64,000 nucleotides of DNA, taken from the NCBI GenBank assembly GCA_964247055.1, contig OZ176053.1:1612001-1676000 (forward strand), in the 5' to 3' direction. This DNA comes from Paragordius varius (lineage: Eukaryota; Nematomorpha). The first letter of the stretch is position 1. Each line of letters starts with the position of its first letter. Below the pieces are notes generated by a model, which was not told where the DNA came from, ran no database searches, and saw only the letters and a program-made list of their open reading frames with translations. Below, one piece after another: positions 1-12,408 of this stretch. The translations under genes and the position numbers were made by a program.

Positions 1-169
1 GGGGTTAATGTTATATACATTTAGCCTGTAGCAAAGAAAAACGCAAATCCGTTTATTTTAACACATATATTGGCAACTGATGGCAGCCTAGCTTATAGAG
101 TCAAACCTTTTTAGTGCGGACTTATTTTGTGATTTGACCCTTATATTACCTCTTTTTGTGCGATTTAAA

Positions 170-1500
170 CCTTTTTAACTTTTTTTGTGCGGATATTTTT
201 TTTGTTATAAATTAAAATAAAACCGATTTTTTTAATATTTTTTTGCCCAATATAACTATATTTAAAAATATTAAGAACACTTATTAAAAAACCACCGAAA
301 AACTTTTTTGTGCGAAATTTTCATGGATTCCATATGTTCCTATAAGTTATTAGAAAAATTGCTTCAAAACTAAAAAATTGTTCTATGGGGGCGCTTTAGG
401 GCGCAAAACCTTACTTAGCGACTCATTAAAATAACGTACTAAAATATTTGTTTTTTTAAGGGGAATAAATATTTTAGAGCCTTATTGAACTCACATTGTC
501 TCATAGGTTTGCTGAAACTTGGCTTCAAAGGCATGCTGTATCGATATGCTGACGCAGTTTTTCGCCGGTAGCCCGCTATAGGGGCGAAACAAAAAAACGC
601 TCGATTAAAAATTTTCCCTTAATTCGGGTAATACCTGGATTCATATTTAATTTCTCGTGGAATTTTCGATAATTGCCTCAAAACCAAAAAGTCATTCTAT
701 GGTGGCGCCTTTTTCAGGGTAAGGGCCTAAATAAGGGGTAATTAATCAAACCGCTCCAATTTGTCTTTTTACGGGTAATATTTTAAGCCCTTATTGATTT
801 CATATGGCCTTTTCTAAAATTTGTCTCTAAGTCATGCTGTATCGATATGGTGGCGCAGTTGTAGGCGGGTAGCCCAGTTCCCAGAGGCCAAAAGAAATCG
901 ATAAAAAAATTTGCCTTTATAGGGGAAAACCTAGAATAATCATTCAAACATGTTCGTAATAGTCTTTGGAAGAATAGCTTAAAAAATAATAGGTCAATAG
1001 CGCATTTTTTAGGACGTAAAGGGCCTAATTAACGGCTAATTTTCAAAACGTACGGCAATTTTTGCCTTGTTACGGGAAATATTTTAAGCATCTTTTGAAC
1101 TCATATGGCCTGTTTTCTGAAATTTTGCCCCAAAGCCACGCTATTTCGATATGATGGGTCAGTTTTTAGCGGGAATCTCCATACCCAGCAGCCAATATAA
1201 AAAACGCACGACCAAAATTTTTGCCTTCGAATAGGGAATATCTGGAATCCTCATTAAATTTTTACGGTCTCATACCCTGGGCGAAAAATATATTCAAAAA
1301 ATTATTTTTGTGAACAGTTTTTTTGAAAAAAATGGCATTTTACGGGAGGGGTAAAAAGGGGGCCTAAATTAAAAAAGCGAGCTGATGTTCGGCGCAATCG
1401 AAAATAAATTAAAAAAAATATTTAAAATCGAATGTTCCAACACAATTTTTGTGGATTCGAGTTTCACAACCGTTTTTACACGAGGTGGGCCCGAACTGGG
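170..1500. repeat. Degenerate tandem array, ~300 bp unit
   Basis: A block containing gctgtatcgatatg recurs at 535, 836 and (as gctatttcgatatg) 1140, giving spacings of 301 and 304 bp. Around it other segments recur in the same order: an ACCC or GCCC-rich stretch about 30 bp later, 'aaaacgc' plus an A/T run, then a 'gggcctaaataa'-like stretch. Weaker copies lie before 535 and after 1200. Units differ by many substitutions, so the array is old. It has slightly higher G+C than its flanks. There is no coding frame; the short frame at 1449-1631 is part of the array. It could be a satellite remnant or internal repeats of a larger element that begins left of the window. Confidence 0.7.
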
Positions 1501-1908
1501 GGCCTAATTCAAAAAAAGGGCGAAGCTATTCGGGGCATTCATTAATGATTATATTTTTTCGTTTGTATTTAAATGGGTCTTCCATTCCGGAAACAGATCA
1601 CAGAGCAGGCATTTTCCATTTTTATAAATAGATAATATATTTAGGTGATGATTTATTTTCTAAAGAAAAGCTAGCGACAAAAAAGCGTGAACACCCCTTG
1701 TATAATGGAAAAAATAATATTTGCATCAGAGTTATTAGTTAGTTCAGGAAATATTTAAAAACTTGTGTTTCCACAATGACATCACGACAAAATATACTAA
1801 TATGTTTTAATATTTTTCAAAAAAGTAAAATAATCAATTTTGTGACATTATTTATAAATACACCCATTGTGTGCCGATTACTCTATATATTTGAAAATCA
1901 ACAATCAA

Positions 1909-1955
<47 letters not shown>

Positions 1956-2051
1956 TATATATATACAATTTTACAATAAATGATTTATTGATTGTGTTGT
2001 GTTACATTGATATTACTTCACTCCAAAGCCATTCAATTAATTAATAATTGA
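1501..2051. other. Upstream region of the coiled-coil gene with (TA)n microsatellite
   Basis: This interval holds no gene that I can support. At about 1912-1965 there is a nearly pure TA dinucleotide run, which explains the tyrosine/isoleucine-rich short frame there. The last ~70 bases before the ATG at 2052 would contain the promoter and leader of the next gene; no clear TATA or initiator could be singled out in such A/T-rich sequence. Confidence 0.5.
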
Positions 2052-5000
2052 ATGAATCGAAGAGCGTCACAACCAACCCCATCAAGCAGTGAGAATACAA
2101 ACCGAGAAGGGAGCGGTGGTCGAATATCTGGACCACGTCGGACTTCGTATGTCCTTACGTGTGATGAGGAATTACACAAGGGCACAAATTCTCCCACGAT
2201 AAAAATCACTAGTTTTAAGCAATTTGAAGCACCAGCTATTGATGAATCCGATCCTTCGGACTTGGAAATTTTGCAAGCTGCTCTTGGGCGGGTAGAAACT
2301 GCCCTTGTTGATTCCTCACCGTTAAATAATGAGGGGAGAAAACGTAAAAATTGGACTGCGACTTCATCTTCAGACCAATCACCATGTTCCTCGAAACAAA
2401 CGACAACTGACTATTCAGGCTCGTCCGACGATAACACAACAGAGGCCATGGATTATCAAGATTCCAGCAACATGGGTCGGGCCGATCCAATACAAAAAAG
2501 TGTGGAACAAAAAAGTAAGGTGGTATATCCTTCCGTGTTGGATTTGTTAATCATAAAGCTTGAATCAGACAACAATAATAATAAGGATGTTAAAGTAAAT
2601 TTTTTTGGCTTTTTTTTCGAGATTGTAGACTTTTAATGACAGCTTTTAATTTATACTTCATGAAATAAACATTTTATTTTGAAATCATATAACTAATTGA
2701 GATAGTAATTATTGATGAATGATAAAAATATTTTTTGAATAACCCAAAATTTTTGTTTAAATGTGTATTTTCGTTTCCTCAAAAAAATATTTTTTTGGTT
2801 TTATCTTATTAGAATGAAGCCATCGTTGAAAAAGATGAGAGAAAAGAAATGGTTTCGAAGTTAACTTCCAAATTGAAAAAACAATTAGATGCGGTCACAG
2901 AAAATTATGATAAAGCAGAAATTAATTACAAAAATATAAAAGGAGAATGGGACAAGGTATATAGAACTTTGTTTAATTAGTTGACTTTTTTAAATTTATT
3001 TTATAATTTACCAAATTAAACCCTTTATTAAAAGTTCCACCCACAGTTTATATTTATGTTTCATTAGGCCGACATGGAAGAAAGTGAGCTCAAAAATAAA
3101 ATAATTAGCTTAAAAGAAGAGATCTACAAAACTATATGTGGTCCGGAATCGCAAATATATAAAAAATACTTTAAGGTATTTAAAAATATGATTCTATCTA
3201 AAAAAATATTTTTCTCCCTAAATATACCATTTGAAGTTTAAATTTACCCTTGGATAATTCAAATTTACCCTAGAATAATTAAATTCCCCTCTTAACAATT
3301 TAAATTCACCCTAAAATAAATTAAGTTTTATTAGGTTAAAAATACCTTATATTCTTTGATATTTTTAAGAAATGAAATTTTGTTTTAACACTTGGATACA
3401 ACACACTCATTTTAGTCCTTCGATTCAAATTGGGGTAGTTGGATACCCCAGGCCTGTTTAAAATCAAATACTTTAAAAAGTAGGGAAGGAATCGAAACCA
3501 TGGCAAAATCACTTATTTAACATAAATAGACCTAAATTTAAAAAAAAAATTATTCAAAAATATTTGATATTAAATATTTTAAGCTAAAACCTAAAGGTAA
3601 AAATTTCGCAACGTGACATGTGTCAAATGGTAAAATTAAAAAATAATACAAAATAAACCGCTTTTTCTATTTCTCTCAATGTTAGATGTAATTTATATTA
3701 AAATTTAGCTTTAGTTTTACCCTTAAAATTAAATGAAGACGATATTTTGCAAAAAAATTTTAAAATAAAAATGGCGTCGAAGTAGTTTGAGATGGAGCTT
3801 TTTTTTCAAAACAAAATTTTATCAAGATATTTTGGCATATTTATATAATTTTTATCAGGATAGAAGCAAAATTTAAATTGGCGTTTTCTTCAGTAGTTTT
3901 TTAAAAATCTTAACTTAAATTTAGTCTGGGGTATTTAGATACCCCAATTTGAATTGAAGTGTATACTAATAATAAACTATGCCATTAAGATATATTTCAT
4001 ATTAATGATGAGTTATATTAGCCCGAAAACACACAATTCATTTTTAGGGTGAATTGAATTTAAGGAATTATTCGAAGGTAAATTTGAATTCTTCAAGGGT
4101 AAATTTGAATTGTTCGAGGGTGAATTCTAAAATAAATGGTATAAATATGACGCTCAAATAATAATAGAATGATAAAACGAAAAAAAGAGGGGATTTTGCC
4201 ACTACCATACTGTCTGCATTGCACACATTTGTGGAAGGTATATTTTGACCCTTGTTATCCATACTATATAGAAAGCTATTTTAAAAATTGCAACAAAAAT
4301 ATTATAAAAGGTAAGGTAAATGGGAATATTCCAGAATCTTTATTTTCTGTTCTAATGAGATGAGATGATATCAAGCGATCAAACTATATTTGCAAATAAG
4401 ATAAATTATAAAACCCAAAATTAAATAAATAAAATAATTTATAATAAAAATCGTATATAATTTATCTTAATATATATGTATAATTTAAAAATCTATACAC
4501 AAATTATCTTTTAGCTATAAAAACGGCAAACAATGCCACCACAACAATGTCTGAGGAAAACCATGAGTTTCTAAGACTGTACAAAGCTCTTTGCAGTGAT
4601 CTTCACTTATTAAAGCGGTATTATTGTTAAATTTAAGAGTTTAACATACATTTTTTGTTTATAATTTGAATATTTTTTACTTAAAAATATTAATTTAATA
4701 TAATAAGCGTATATTTAACCTTTATAAATAGTTTAATATAGTTAAATTCTTTCGTTTTATTTAAACTATTTGAATAATTATTATTCAATAAAATAAATGC
4801 AAATTATATTTGGAAAAAAATAAAGCGATTTCATATAAAAAACGGCCAATAATTTTTGATCAAAAATAGTTTGCGACTTTTTAAGCGGAGACAAAAAATG
4901 TTTTTTTAACAATTTTTTTAGATTCATTATTTAAATTATTACTGGAGGTGAAAGTTACAATATCTGGGTTACGGGTCGATATCATATATATCCAACTTTA

Positions 5001-6493
5001 TTGATTTAAGATTTACATGAGTAAACATTGTCATTTCTTTAAATTTGTCGTTAGGGGAGTTTTAAAAATATTTAAGCGTTTTCTACACTTTAATTTAATG
5101 CATATGGTTCGTGATTTTAATGTTGAGTTAATCCCAAATTTTAAACGCGTAATGTTGGAAATGATTTAAAATGCCAAAACAAAAAAACTGTAATTAACTT
5201 TAATATTGGCAAAATATCCGCTGCCTTCGTTTATTATGAATAAAATTAAAAAAATACTTAATTATCCCGTTTAAGCTAAATATGCATTAGTATTAATTTT
5301 GCAGTCCCTTTTACATTTCTTCACAGTTGCTGATACAGGCAAGTTATATATAACATTTTTGTCCATTTATCATATCCTAAACAATTTCTTATATTAATAA
5401 TAAAGTTTATGAAAAAATTGGGTTTAGATACCAATCTTTTTTTTGCATTAAAACAATATTTTTTTCAGTAAAATTGAAATAATAAACGAACATTCAAATT
5501 TATTTATTTTTGGATAATTTGATTAAATTATTTCGATTCAAATTGGGGTATCTAAATACCCCAGACTAAATTTAACTTAGGATTTTTTAAAAACTACTGA
5601 ACGAAACGGTCTTAAATTTAAAATTATAGAAATATACCAAAATATCCAAATATAGTTTTGGTTTGAAAAAAAAGTTCCATGTCAAAACTACCTCGACGCC
5701 ATTTTTCTTTTACAAAATTTTTGCAAAATATAGTTTCCATTTACTTTTAAGGGTAAAATTTAAGCTAATTTTTTATTTAAAGTACATCTAACACTTATAG
5801 AAATGGTAAAAGCGGTTTATTTTGTAATATTTTTTATTTTTACCATTGCACACATGTCAAGTTACTTAAATTTATACCTTTCGGTTTTAGCTTAAAATAA
5901 GTATGAAATTATCGGTTTATTAATGTTATATAAGTGCCAAATTTTGCCATGGTTTCAATTCCTTCCATATTTTTAAAGAATTTAATTTTAAACAGGCTAG
6001 GGGTATCCAACTACCCGAATTCGAATCGAAGAAATAAAATGAATGTGTAGTATCCAAGTGTTAAATACGTGCTTTTTGTAAAAATATTAATAACGCGCTT
6101 TAATTTTCTAATTTAGCACACTCATGTTAATGGTATTTTGAAAATATTTTTAGCTATACCACCCCCTAAAAATAAATTATGTGATTTAGGGCTAACATTA
6201 ATAAGAAATATATCTCATAGTTTATTAATTTTTTTAGTATTATTTTAATTTTAAACAAATTTTTTCTTAAAAAAACATAATTTATTTTAGGGTTAATTTG
6301 AATTGTTTGAGAATCAAGTTGAAATATTAGAGGGTGAAATTAAAATGTAAATGGTATATTTTACTGCATTAGCTATGAAAAAAAAATTGAACAAGACATT
6401 CTCGAACTGGAAAAGAGCAATAAAATATTAGATGAAGAAAATGAATCTCTTTTCAACATGAATGAAAAAACACGACATCAACAAAGTTATTAG
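2052..6493 (+). CDS. Coiled-coil protein, six exons, 362 aa, family not recognised
   Basis: Exons: 2052-2594, 2813-2956, 3068-3175, 4168-4237, 4515-4617, 6373-6493; introns are GT-AG and phases agree throughout (0,0,0,1,2), total 1089 nt. The first 180 residues are Ser/Thr/Asp-rich and probably disordered, with a basic RKRK-type patch near residue 97. The remainder is charged and helical: LTSKLKKQLDAVTENYDKAE in exon 2, SELKNKIISLKEEIYK in exon 3 and ILELEKSNKILDEENESLF in exon 6 show heptad-like leucine spacing, so a coiled coil is likely. The stop TAG is at 6491-6493 and an AATAAA lies at 6512. Introns 3 and 5 (992 and 1755 nt) are filled with MITEs. The composition (disordered N-terminus, coiled-coil C-terminus) fits a cytoskeletal, centrosomal or chromosome-associated role, but that is inference. 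No signal peptide or membrane segment is seen. Confidence 0.75.
3226..4140. mobile_element. MITE-B copy interrupted by a nested MITE-C
   Basis: The outer element starts TATACCATTT and ends with the reverse complement AAATGGTATA. Its ends carry ~21 bp repeats of the form CAATTCAAATTCACCCT on the left and AGGGTGAATTTGAATTG on the right. About 3388-3966 is a different inverted-repeat element (MITE-C) with TTCGATTCAAATTGGGG arms. The MITE-B core resumes at 'taataataaactatgcc' exactly as in uninterrupted copies, which proves the nesting order. The whole unit lies in intron 3 of the coiled-coil gene and ends 27 nt before exon 4. Confidence 0.8.
5529..6065. mobile_element. MITE-C copy, inverted relative to the one at 3.4 kb
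   Basis: The left arm is TTCGATTCAAATTGGGGTA and the right arm contains the matching inverted copy with CCAACTACCC, followed by 'aatgaatgtgtagtatccaagtg', the reverse complement of the outer end of the 3.4 kb copy. Internal segments such as 'gccatggtttcaattcctt' and its complement are shared between the two. No coding frame. A third, more decayed copy lies at about 7080-7480. Confidence 0.75.
6158..6355. mobile_element. MITE-B copy 17 nt before exon 6
   Basis: The element runs from a CTATACCA start to AAATGGTATA, has the family core (a short inverted pair around 'aaaacataatttattttagggt') and AGGGTGAA repeats at its right end. It ends 17 nt before exon 6 of the coiled-coil gene, so the polypyrimidine tract and AG of that intron are squeezed between element and exon. 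Confidence 0.75.
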
Positions 6494-9400
6494 GGGTGTT
6501 AGAAATGATTTAATAAATTATTTAACGTTTGACATATATTATAGAGTTATTAAACAATGCTATCAAAATTTAAAAAATTGTTAAACCTAAGTTTTTTCAA
6601 AACAGAAAAAATATTTTTTAATCTGCGATAATCACCAGTCAATAATTGCACACCAAAAATATATGATGAAATATATATTTTTTGATAATTGAGCTAAAAA
6701 ATATGCTTTCTTTAACCTTTTAAGCTCAGGCTTCACAAACAATTAGAAAAAATGATAAATTGTAAAAATATCCCCATCTCAAACTTTCAAGCGGTTTTTT
6801 TCTTTAATTTTTTTAATCGCTCATACACAAACAACTGTATATTAAAGTAAATATAAATAATTAACTTAAGAAGACTATAAATAACATTTTAGCAATTTGT
6901 TATTTATGGATATAAATATCAGCTGTTATTTTTAATCGTGTTTGGAAGATACCTGAATTTATGTAAAGGATATGAGCCTTAAAATAACAGTAATTGGCAT
7001 TTATTTATTGAATATTATCAATTTCAAGTTATGATTTTATCCCAATAAAAATTTAATTAAACTAAAATATATAAATGTATTTAGTTTTGAAAATAAAGCT
7101 TTATATCAAACTATTTCAACGCCATTCTTGAATATCTTTTTTATTCTAACGCTAATTGTTATTTATGTATTGGAAGACATATATAGATATAAACAGAAAA
7201 GTGGTTTATTTTGCATTATTTTTATATTTAGCTAAAATGCATACATGTTGGTTAAATTTTCTTCAAATTAATCCTAAAAATAAGTAATATCAAGTTTTTT
7301 TTGAATTCTTTTATTCAAATTTCGGTTTATTAATGTTAGATAAGTGGAAACATTTGCCATAGTTTCAGTTTGCTACATATTTTTAATAATTTTAAGAGGA
7401 TTGGGGTATGCAATGACCCCAATAATCGAAGGACTGAAATGGATGTTTTTTATCCAAGTATACAGGAGAACAGGGTTTGATATTTTAACCAAAACAACTT
7501 TTATATCAGTATTTTATTTACATGTTTAAACTACAGGGTATTAAACTACACCAAATAAAAGAATAAAAAGGCAATGTAGTGTTAAAGACTACATTTTAAA
7601 ACAGAAGAATGCTTTTCATAAATATTTTTTGGATATCTTGATCTAAATATTAAAGTTATCCCAAATCGGCATTTTATTTCAAAAAACGCCCAAATTTATT
7701 TATCATAATTTTGCGAGTTTTTTATATGGACCAATTCAGCATATCAGAAAAGAGTTTCACAACACTTTATGAACTTTTCACTTTTTGTTTGCATGACAAA
7801 TTGTGGTAGTTTTTTATCTAAAGATCAATTTTGTAAATAAACAACTGATTTGAGATTTTAGTTAAAATGCAATTACACATTCCTAGGTATAAGTTAAAAA
7901 GACGTATATTTTTTTACACTTTTGTTTCAAGAATCAAATTAGGACAGGTCCAAACATGATTGAAATGACTGATATTAGAATCAAAATATATGATGTTATT
8001 GCTGGTAAAATGTAGCCAAAGTTAATTAAATACATTTTCATAATATATTTTTTTTGCCTGTGCATATACGATTTAATAAAATTTAAAGAAAAAATGGCTG
8101 CGAAAGAGTATGAGACAAGGATTTATTACAATTTTATATTTTTTTAAAAAAAATTTTATGGTGTAAAGGCTAAAGAAAGCATATATTTTCGGTTAGTACC
8201 TTCATTTTAAATTCAAATGTCAAATCGCTCTGTGACTAAAAAGGGTCATTTTGCATTATGTAATATTAGCTATCGCATTATACAAAAATATTTTTAAAAA
8301 ATATTCAACAAGCCACGCTAATTTTATCATTGTGCACATATATTTAATAGTACTGCTTCCAAAATCAGGCGTTATAAAATAATAACCTGATAAAATGCAT
8401 GTATATCCTAAGGCTTTTAATTTTGGCCCTTAGGAGTATTGGAAAGTTATTTACAATTTTGTGCTAAGTAATCCATATCAGACCATGGCAAAATTAGCAC
8501 ACTTTTTTTATATTTTTACTGTAGAGGCTTCATTCCAAAAAAATCTCTAAAATATATCATAAACAAAATGATGTGGGCTCCGAAAGTACCAATTTCTAGA
8601 CTCTAAAAGAAACCCAAAAATGCCAGGATTGCGCGATAATATTTTTAATATATGTAAAATTTTGATATTATTAAAAAATTAATAAAAAATGCATACCTTT
8701 TTTAATAATTTAATTTTTAGCAATATATCAATGATGTTGAAAATTTCTATCGCTTCAGAATTTTAATTCAAATGTTCATTTTTTAAACTTCGGTGTACAA
8801 ATTTATATTCGACATAAATTTGAAGACAAACGAATATTTTAATCAAAATTATGAGGTGATATATATGTTTAGCATCATCAAATTATATAATAAGTGTTAT
8901 TATAATATGTAAAAGCACATTTATATCGTTTTTGTCATTATAGTTTGAATAAACAAAAATTTGCTGAAAATTTTATGTTTAAAAAATATGCGTTTTTATA
9001 TATATTTTTAGTTGATATCAAAATTTAGCTTATATTGAAATTTTTTCGCGCAATTCCGGCATTTATGCATTTATTTTACGAGGACTAGCCCAATTAGAAG
9101 AGCAAAAAATTTTAGGACCTTCGAAGCCCCCCAAAAAATTAAAATATTTTGAAAAAATTGTTTTGCTTTTTATATGTTGTTTATAATATATTTTTAAGAT
9201 TTTTAAAATGAAGCCTCTAGTTTTCACAAAAAAAACATTTAAAAATAAATGCGCAAATTTTCCATTTTTTGATAAGGAGGAATTACCAAAGTGCTAAATA
9301 TCTTTCTAAAATCCGTCCTAAGGGCCAAAGCCTGAAGCACCCTTGTAATTCTGATTTTTATCAGAAAAAATATATATATATATATAATTTTATCCAGTTT

Positions 9401-9840
9401 TTTGGAGTCATTTAAAATAGTTGTTTTATATTAAAAATAACAAATTAATAAAAAATAAATGATTTATTATGAAGATCACAAAATTTCCCAAAAATTTAAA
9501 AGACAAATGGTCAGTTCCCTTGCGAAATGCTATCGTTTATTTAAACATTATTTTATTAAGACTTTAATACTAAAGAGTTTTGTACTTTCCAACCTTCAAA
9601 TAATTAAATGCTTAAAAGTTTATTTGGTTCAAATTTAATTATATAACATTATTAGATGAAAAAATTTATTTACAACTAATAGAGCTTGAAATTAGGCACG
9701 TTTATATGAGAGCTGATTATATCAATAATTAACAAAAATTCAAAAAAAATTAATAAGCAATGTTGATTTAGAATTTTTACCTGTATTTGCGATTCGACAT
9801 ATGACATTTGTTATTTATCATTTGTTACATCGGAAGTAGC
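6494..9840. other. Gene-poor interval of decayed MITEs
   Basis: No gene was found. 6590-7000 is an old copy of the family also present at 45456-45945 (shared 'ccatctcaaactttc' followed by a purine-poor block and 'taaataattaactt'). 7080-7480 is a decayed MITE-C. 7680-8280 contains a reverse-oriented relative of the 6.6 kb element. 8374-9400 is the large palindrome listed separately. The last ~60 bases precede RPL14 and should hold its promoter. Confidence 0.5.
8374..9400. mobile_element. ~1 kb palindromic (foldback) element, MITE-F
   Basis: The left arm (8374-8700) includes 'cctaaggcttttaatt', 'gtgggctccgaaagt' and 'ccaggattgcgcgataat'. The right arm (about 8985-9400) carries their complements in reverse order: 'cgcgcaattccggcat', 'ggaccttcgaagcccc' and 'ctaagggccaaagcc'. 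The arms are about 330-400 bp, imperfect, around an A/T-rich loop. No transposase frame is seen. A second copy sits at 26214-27180 and a half copy at about 27420-27570, which makes it a dispersed family rather than a chance palindrome. Confidence 0.7.
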
Positions 9841-10419
9841 ATGGTCGGCTTATATAAGAAATTCGTTGAAATAGGCCGTGTTGCCTTTATTACACATGGT
9901 AAATACAAGGGAAAGCTTTGTGTCATTGTAGATGTTATTGATCAAAATAGAGTAAAAATTTATTTTATTTTTAGGTCTTAATTGATGGTCCTTGCTCAGA
10001 AGTTCCACGAGGCCTTGTTAACGTAAAACGAATTCAATTGACACCATTTAAAGTAAAGATTGGTCCTTCTGCCAGATCAAAAGTTGTTTCAGAAGCATGG
10101 CACAAGCATGAAATTACGCGAAAATGGCAGGAAACTAAATGGTTTAAAGAAAAAGAGGCTGCTATAAAAGTAAATAAATTTTTAAAAACAATATTTAACA
10201 TTATTAAATTTATGTTTAATTTATAGAGGTCTGAATTAAATGACTTTGAGCGATTTAAGCTTAAAGAAGCAAAGCGATTGGTATCCATTTTATATAATTT
10301 TTTAGCGTAATATGATTATTCGTCACGAAATGCACAAGATCAATCGGGAGGGCTTAGTGAAGAAAGGTGGAAAGAAGCCTAAAACAACGACTAAAAAAGC
10401 TGTATCGGCTAAAAAATAA
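9841..10419 (+). CDS. RPL14: 60S ribosomal protein L14 (eL14)
   Basis: Exons: 9841-9951, 9975-10169, 10227-10280, 10306-10419, coding 157 aa plus TAA. The protein starts MVGLYKKFVEIGRVAFITHG and carries the family signatures VIVDVIDQNR|VLIDGP (the bar is the first junction), the Trp-rich segment around EAWHKHEITRKWQETKW, and DFERFKLKEAKRL|RNMIIRHE, all aligning with animal eL14. The C-terminus is a short Lys-rich tail (KKGGKKPKTTTKKAVSAKK) of the usual type. It is a component of the large cytosolic ribosomal subunit. Introns are 23, 57 and 25 nt. Introns 1 and 3 are not multiples of three and read-through gives a stop at once, so they must be removed. AATAAA follows the stop by 7 nt. Identification is firm. 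Confidence 0.96.
9952..9974 (+). other. 23-nt spliceosomal intron of RPL14
   Basis: The intron reads GTAAAAATT...ATTTTTAG, 23 nt in total, between DQNR and VLIDGP, a motif that is contiguous in eL14 of other animals. Retention would give a stop codon directly after the intron, so removal is required. Confidence 0.93.
10281..10305 (+). other. 25-nt spliceosomal intron of RPL14
   Basis: The intron begins GTATCC and ends TTTTTTAG, between EAKRL and RNMIIRHE. Its length is not a multiple of three and read-through ends in a stop within the first codons after it. The flanking residues match the eL14 family across the join. Confidence 0.93.
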
Positions 10420-10618
10420 TTTAAATAATAAATTTATTTTAGTTTACCTTTAATATATTTTAGTATTGATTTTTAAATTTTTTGATATGATTTCCCATAG
10501 TTAATTTAGTAGTTCAGCAGTTTATTAAGGTTACTTTTGCCACAGTAAAGTATCGGAGCAAAAAAATGTCCTATAGCCAATCATTTTAGAAATATTTTTT
10601 CTTATTATTTACCTGAAA

Positions 10619-12400
10619 CAGTGATACTCAAACCGCGGGCCGCATGCGGCCCTAAGAGTGCTATAAAATTGCCCTATAACCATATTGATACTTAAATTAT
10701 TTTTTTTGATGAATTTTTAAGATACACATACGTGAATTTTCGCGAATTTTAATATTAATTTATTTTCTTTAAATTTAATTTTGGTTTTTTACCCAATTAA
10801 TGTAAAAAAATTTCTTAACATTAAAATGCCTTTAAAATTTTGGCACAGGTTGTTTCTGTGTATTCTATTTTCTTTTATTTTGAAATTTTTATTGCATTCC
10901 TTTTTTGTAAAGCAAGTCTTTCACCCAAACTTGTATATACATATTCTTTTCATTGCTATCTTACATCATATTCTATAATTCATTTCCAAATATTTTTCAA
11001 TTCAAAATCATAAAATTTCGACTGGTTTTTTTATAGCATATTCAAATTATATTCCTATTTTTTATAAAAAAAATACATAATATTTAAACTTAAATTAAAA
11101 GGACATCTAATGCTAGAAAACGATTATATCCAATGAAAATCTCTCCTTTAAAAAAGAAGAGGAAAAAAAATATTTTTGTTTTAAAAAAAATGTTGTTACC
11201 TGCCTTATATCTAAGGACTACATTATAAAAATTACAATATGGAAAGACATCTCAATGTGCGCTCTTTGTGAGTTTTTCCAACGACAACATAATCAACGAC
11301 TATTTAAAATTTTTACCAATGAATATTACCACGAAAGGAAGTGTTTCGTCGAAATAATTAGCACTTTTTTCGATAATAATGGCATATCTATGAAAAAATT
11401 GGTTTCTTGCACGGATGGTTGTCCCTTTATGATTGGAATAAACAAAAAATTTTTCTTTTGGAAAACAAATATAATTTGCAAAATATTTTATCCTTTTACT
11501 GCTTTATTCATCAGCAACTTGGTTCGCGTGTAAAAGATAAAGCACTCAATTCAATAATTAAATCGGTTATGGATATTAACCACATCCGTGGCAAAGAATT
11601 CAACCGCCGTAATTTAAAAACCTTTTGAGAGATATCCAAGTGAATTTGATGATATTCTTTTGTACACCGCTGTGAGATAGCTAAGCATTACCTTACCAAA
11701 GTATTAAATAGATTTTATTGTTTTAAGGCATGAAATTCTATTATTTATAAAAATAACAGAAAGTTTGACGGATTTAAAATTTTTATCTAATGATATGAAA
11801 TTCAGAAGAATTAAGAAATATTAAAAATTGCTTAAAACTCGTTGAAAATCCATGGCATATGGATATATCCAATATTAAGCAACTTGCATTTCGGTTTTGA
11901 CAGGGGCTTTCATTGATAAATCTAAATCTTAAAAATGATGTTAGTTGGGAGGCTATATTCAAGGAGAATTGTAGGGAGAACGATATGTATTTTGGCAAGA
12001 TGTGCCAAATAAGAAAATATGAAGAATGTGCTCATGTTATCTTAACTTTCAATATACTCGTGTAAGGCGGCATATTCGAAAATGAAGTATATTAAGAATA
12101 CATACAGAAATCGCTTAACCGATGATCATTTGGACGACGTATTAAGACTGACATGAGGCGAAACTAAATTTGTCACATTATTGGTTAATATTAAAATAAA
12201 GGTTAACAAAATAGTATTTTTTAAATGGTAAACGGGTTCTTAGCTGGATTTTCATGCTAAATTCATCGTGCTGATTTAGATTATTAAGATGTGCATATGT
12301 CTCAAATAGCTATGAAATATTTGCCATTATAAGGTTCATGGCCCTCGAAAAAATAATATATTTTATTTGGCCCGTCAAATATTTTTGGTGAGTACCATTG
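10619..12400 (+). mobile_element. hAT (ZBED-like) DNA transposon, decayed, with 8 bp target duplication
   Basis: The 8 bp sequence ACCTGAAA flanks the element on both sides (10611-10618 and 12401-12408). The ends are CAGTGATACTCA and TGAGTACCATTG, imperfect inverted repeats of the hAT type, followed by GGCCGCATGCGGCC on the left. Inside, on the plus strand from about 11240 to 11800, broken frames match hAT transposases of the ZBED5/SCAND3 group: LVSCTDGCPFMIG corresponds to the catalytic VCTDGAPAMLG block, followed by a HxxFIHQQL-like segment, LLYTAVR and RHEILLFI. Several stops and frameshifts break it, and the C-terminal dimerisation region is not recognisable. The gap between RPL14 (10419) and the left end holds nothing else. 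Confidence 0.87.
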
Positions 12401-12408
12401 ACCTGAAA

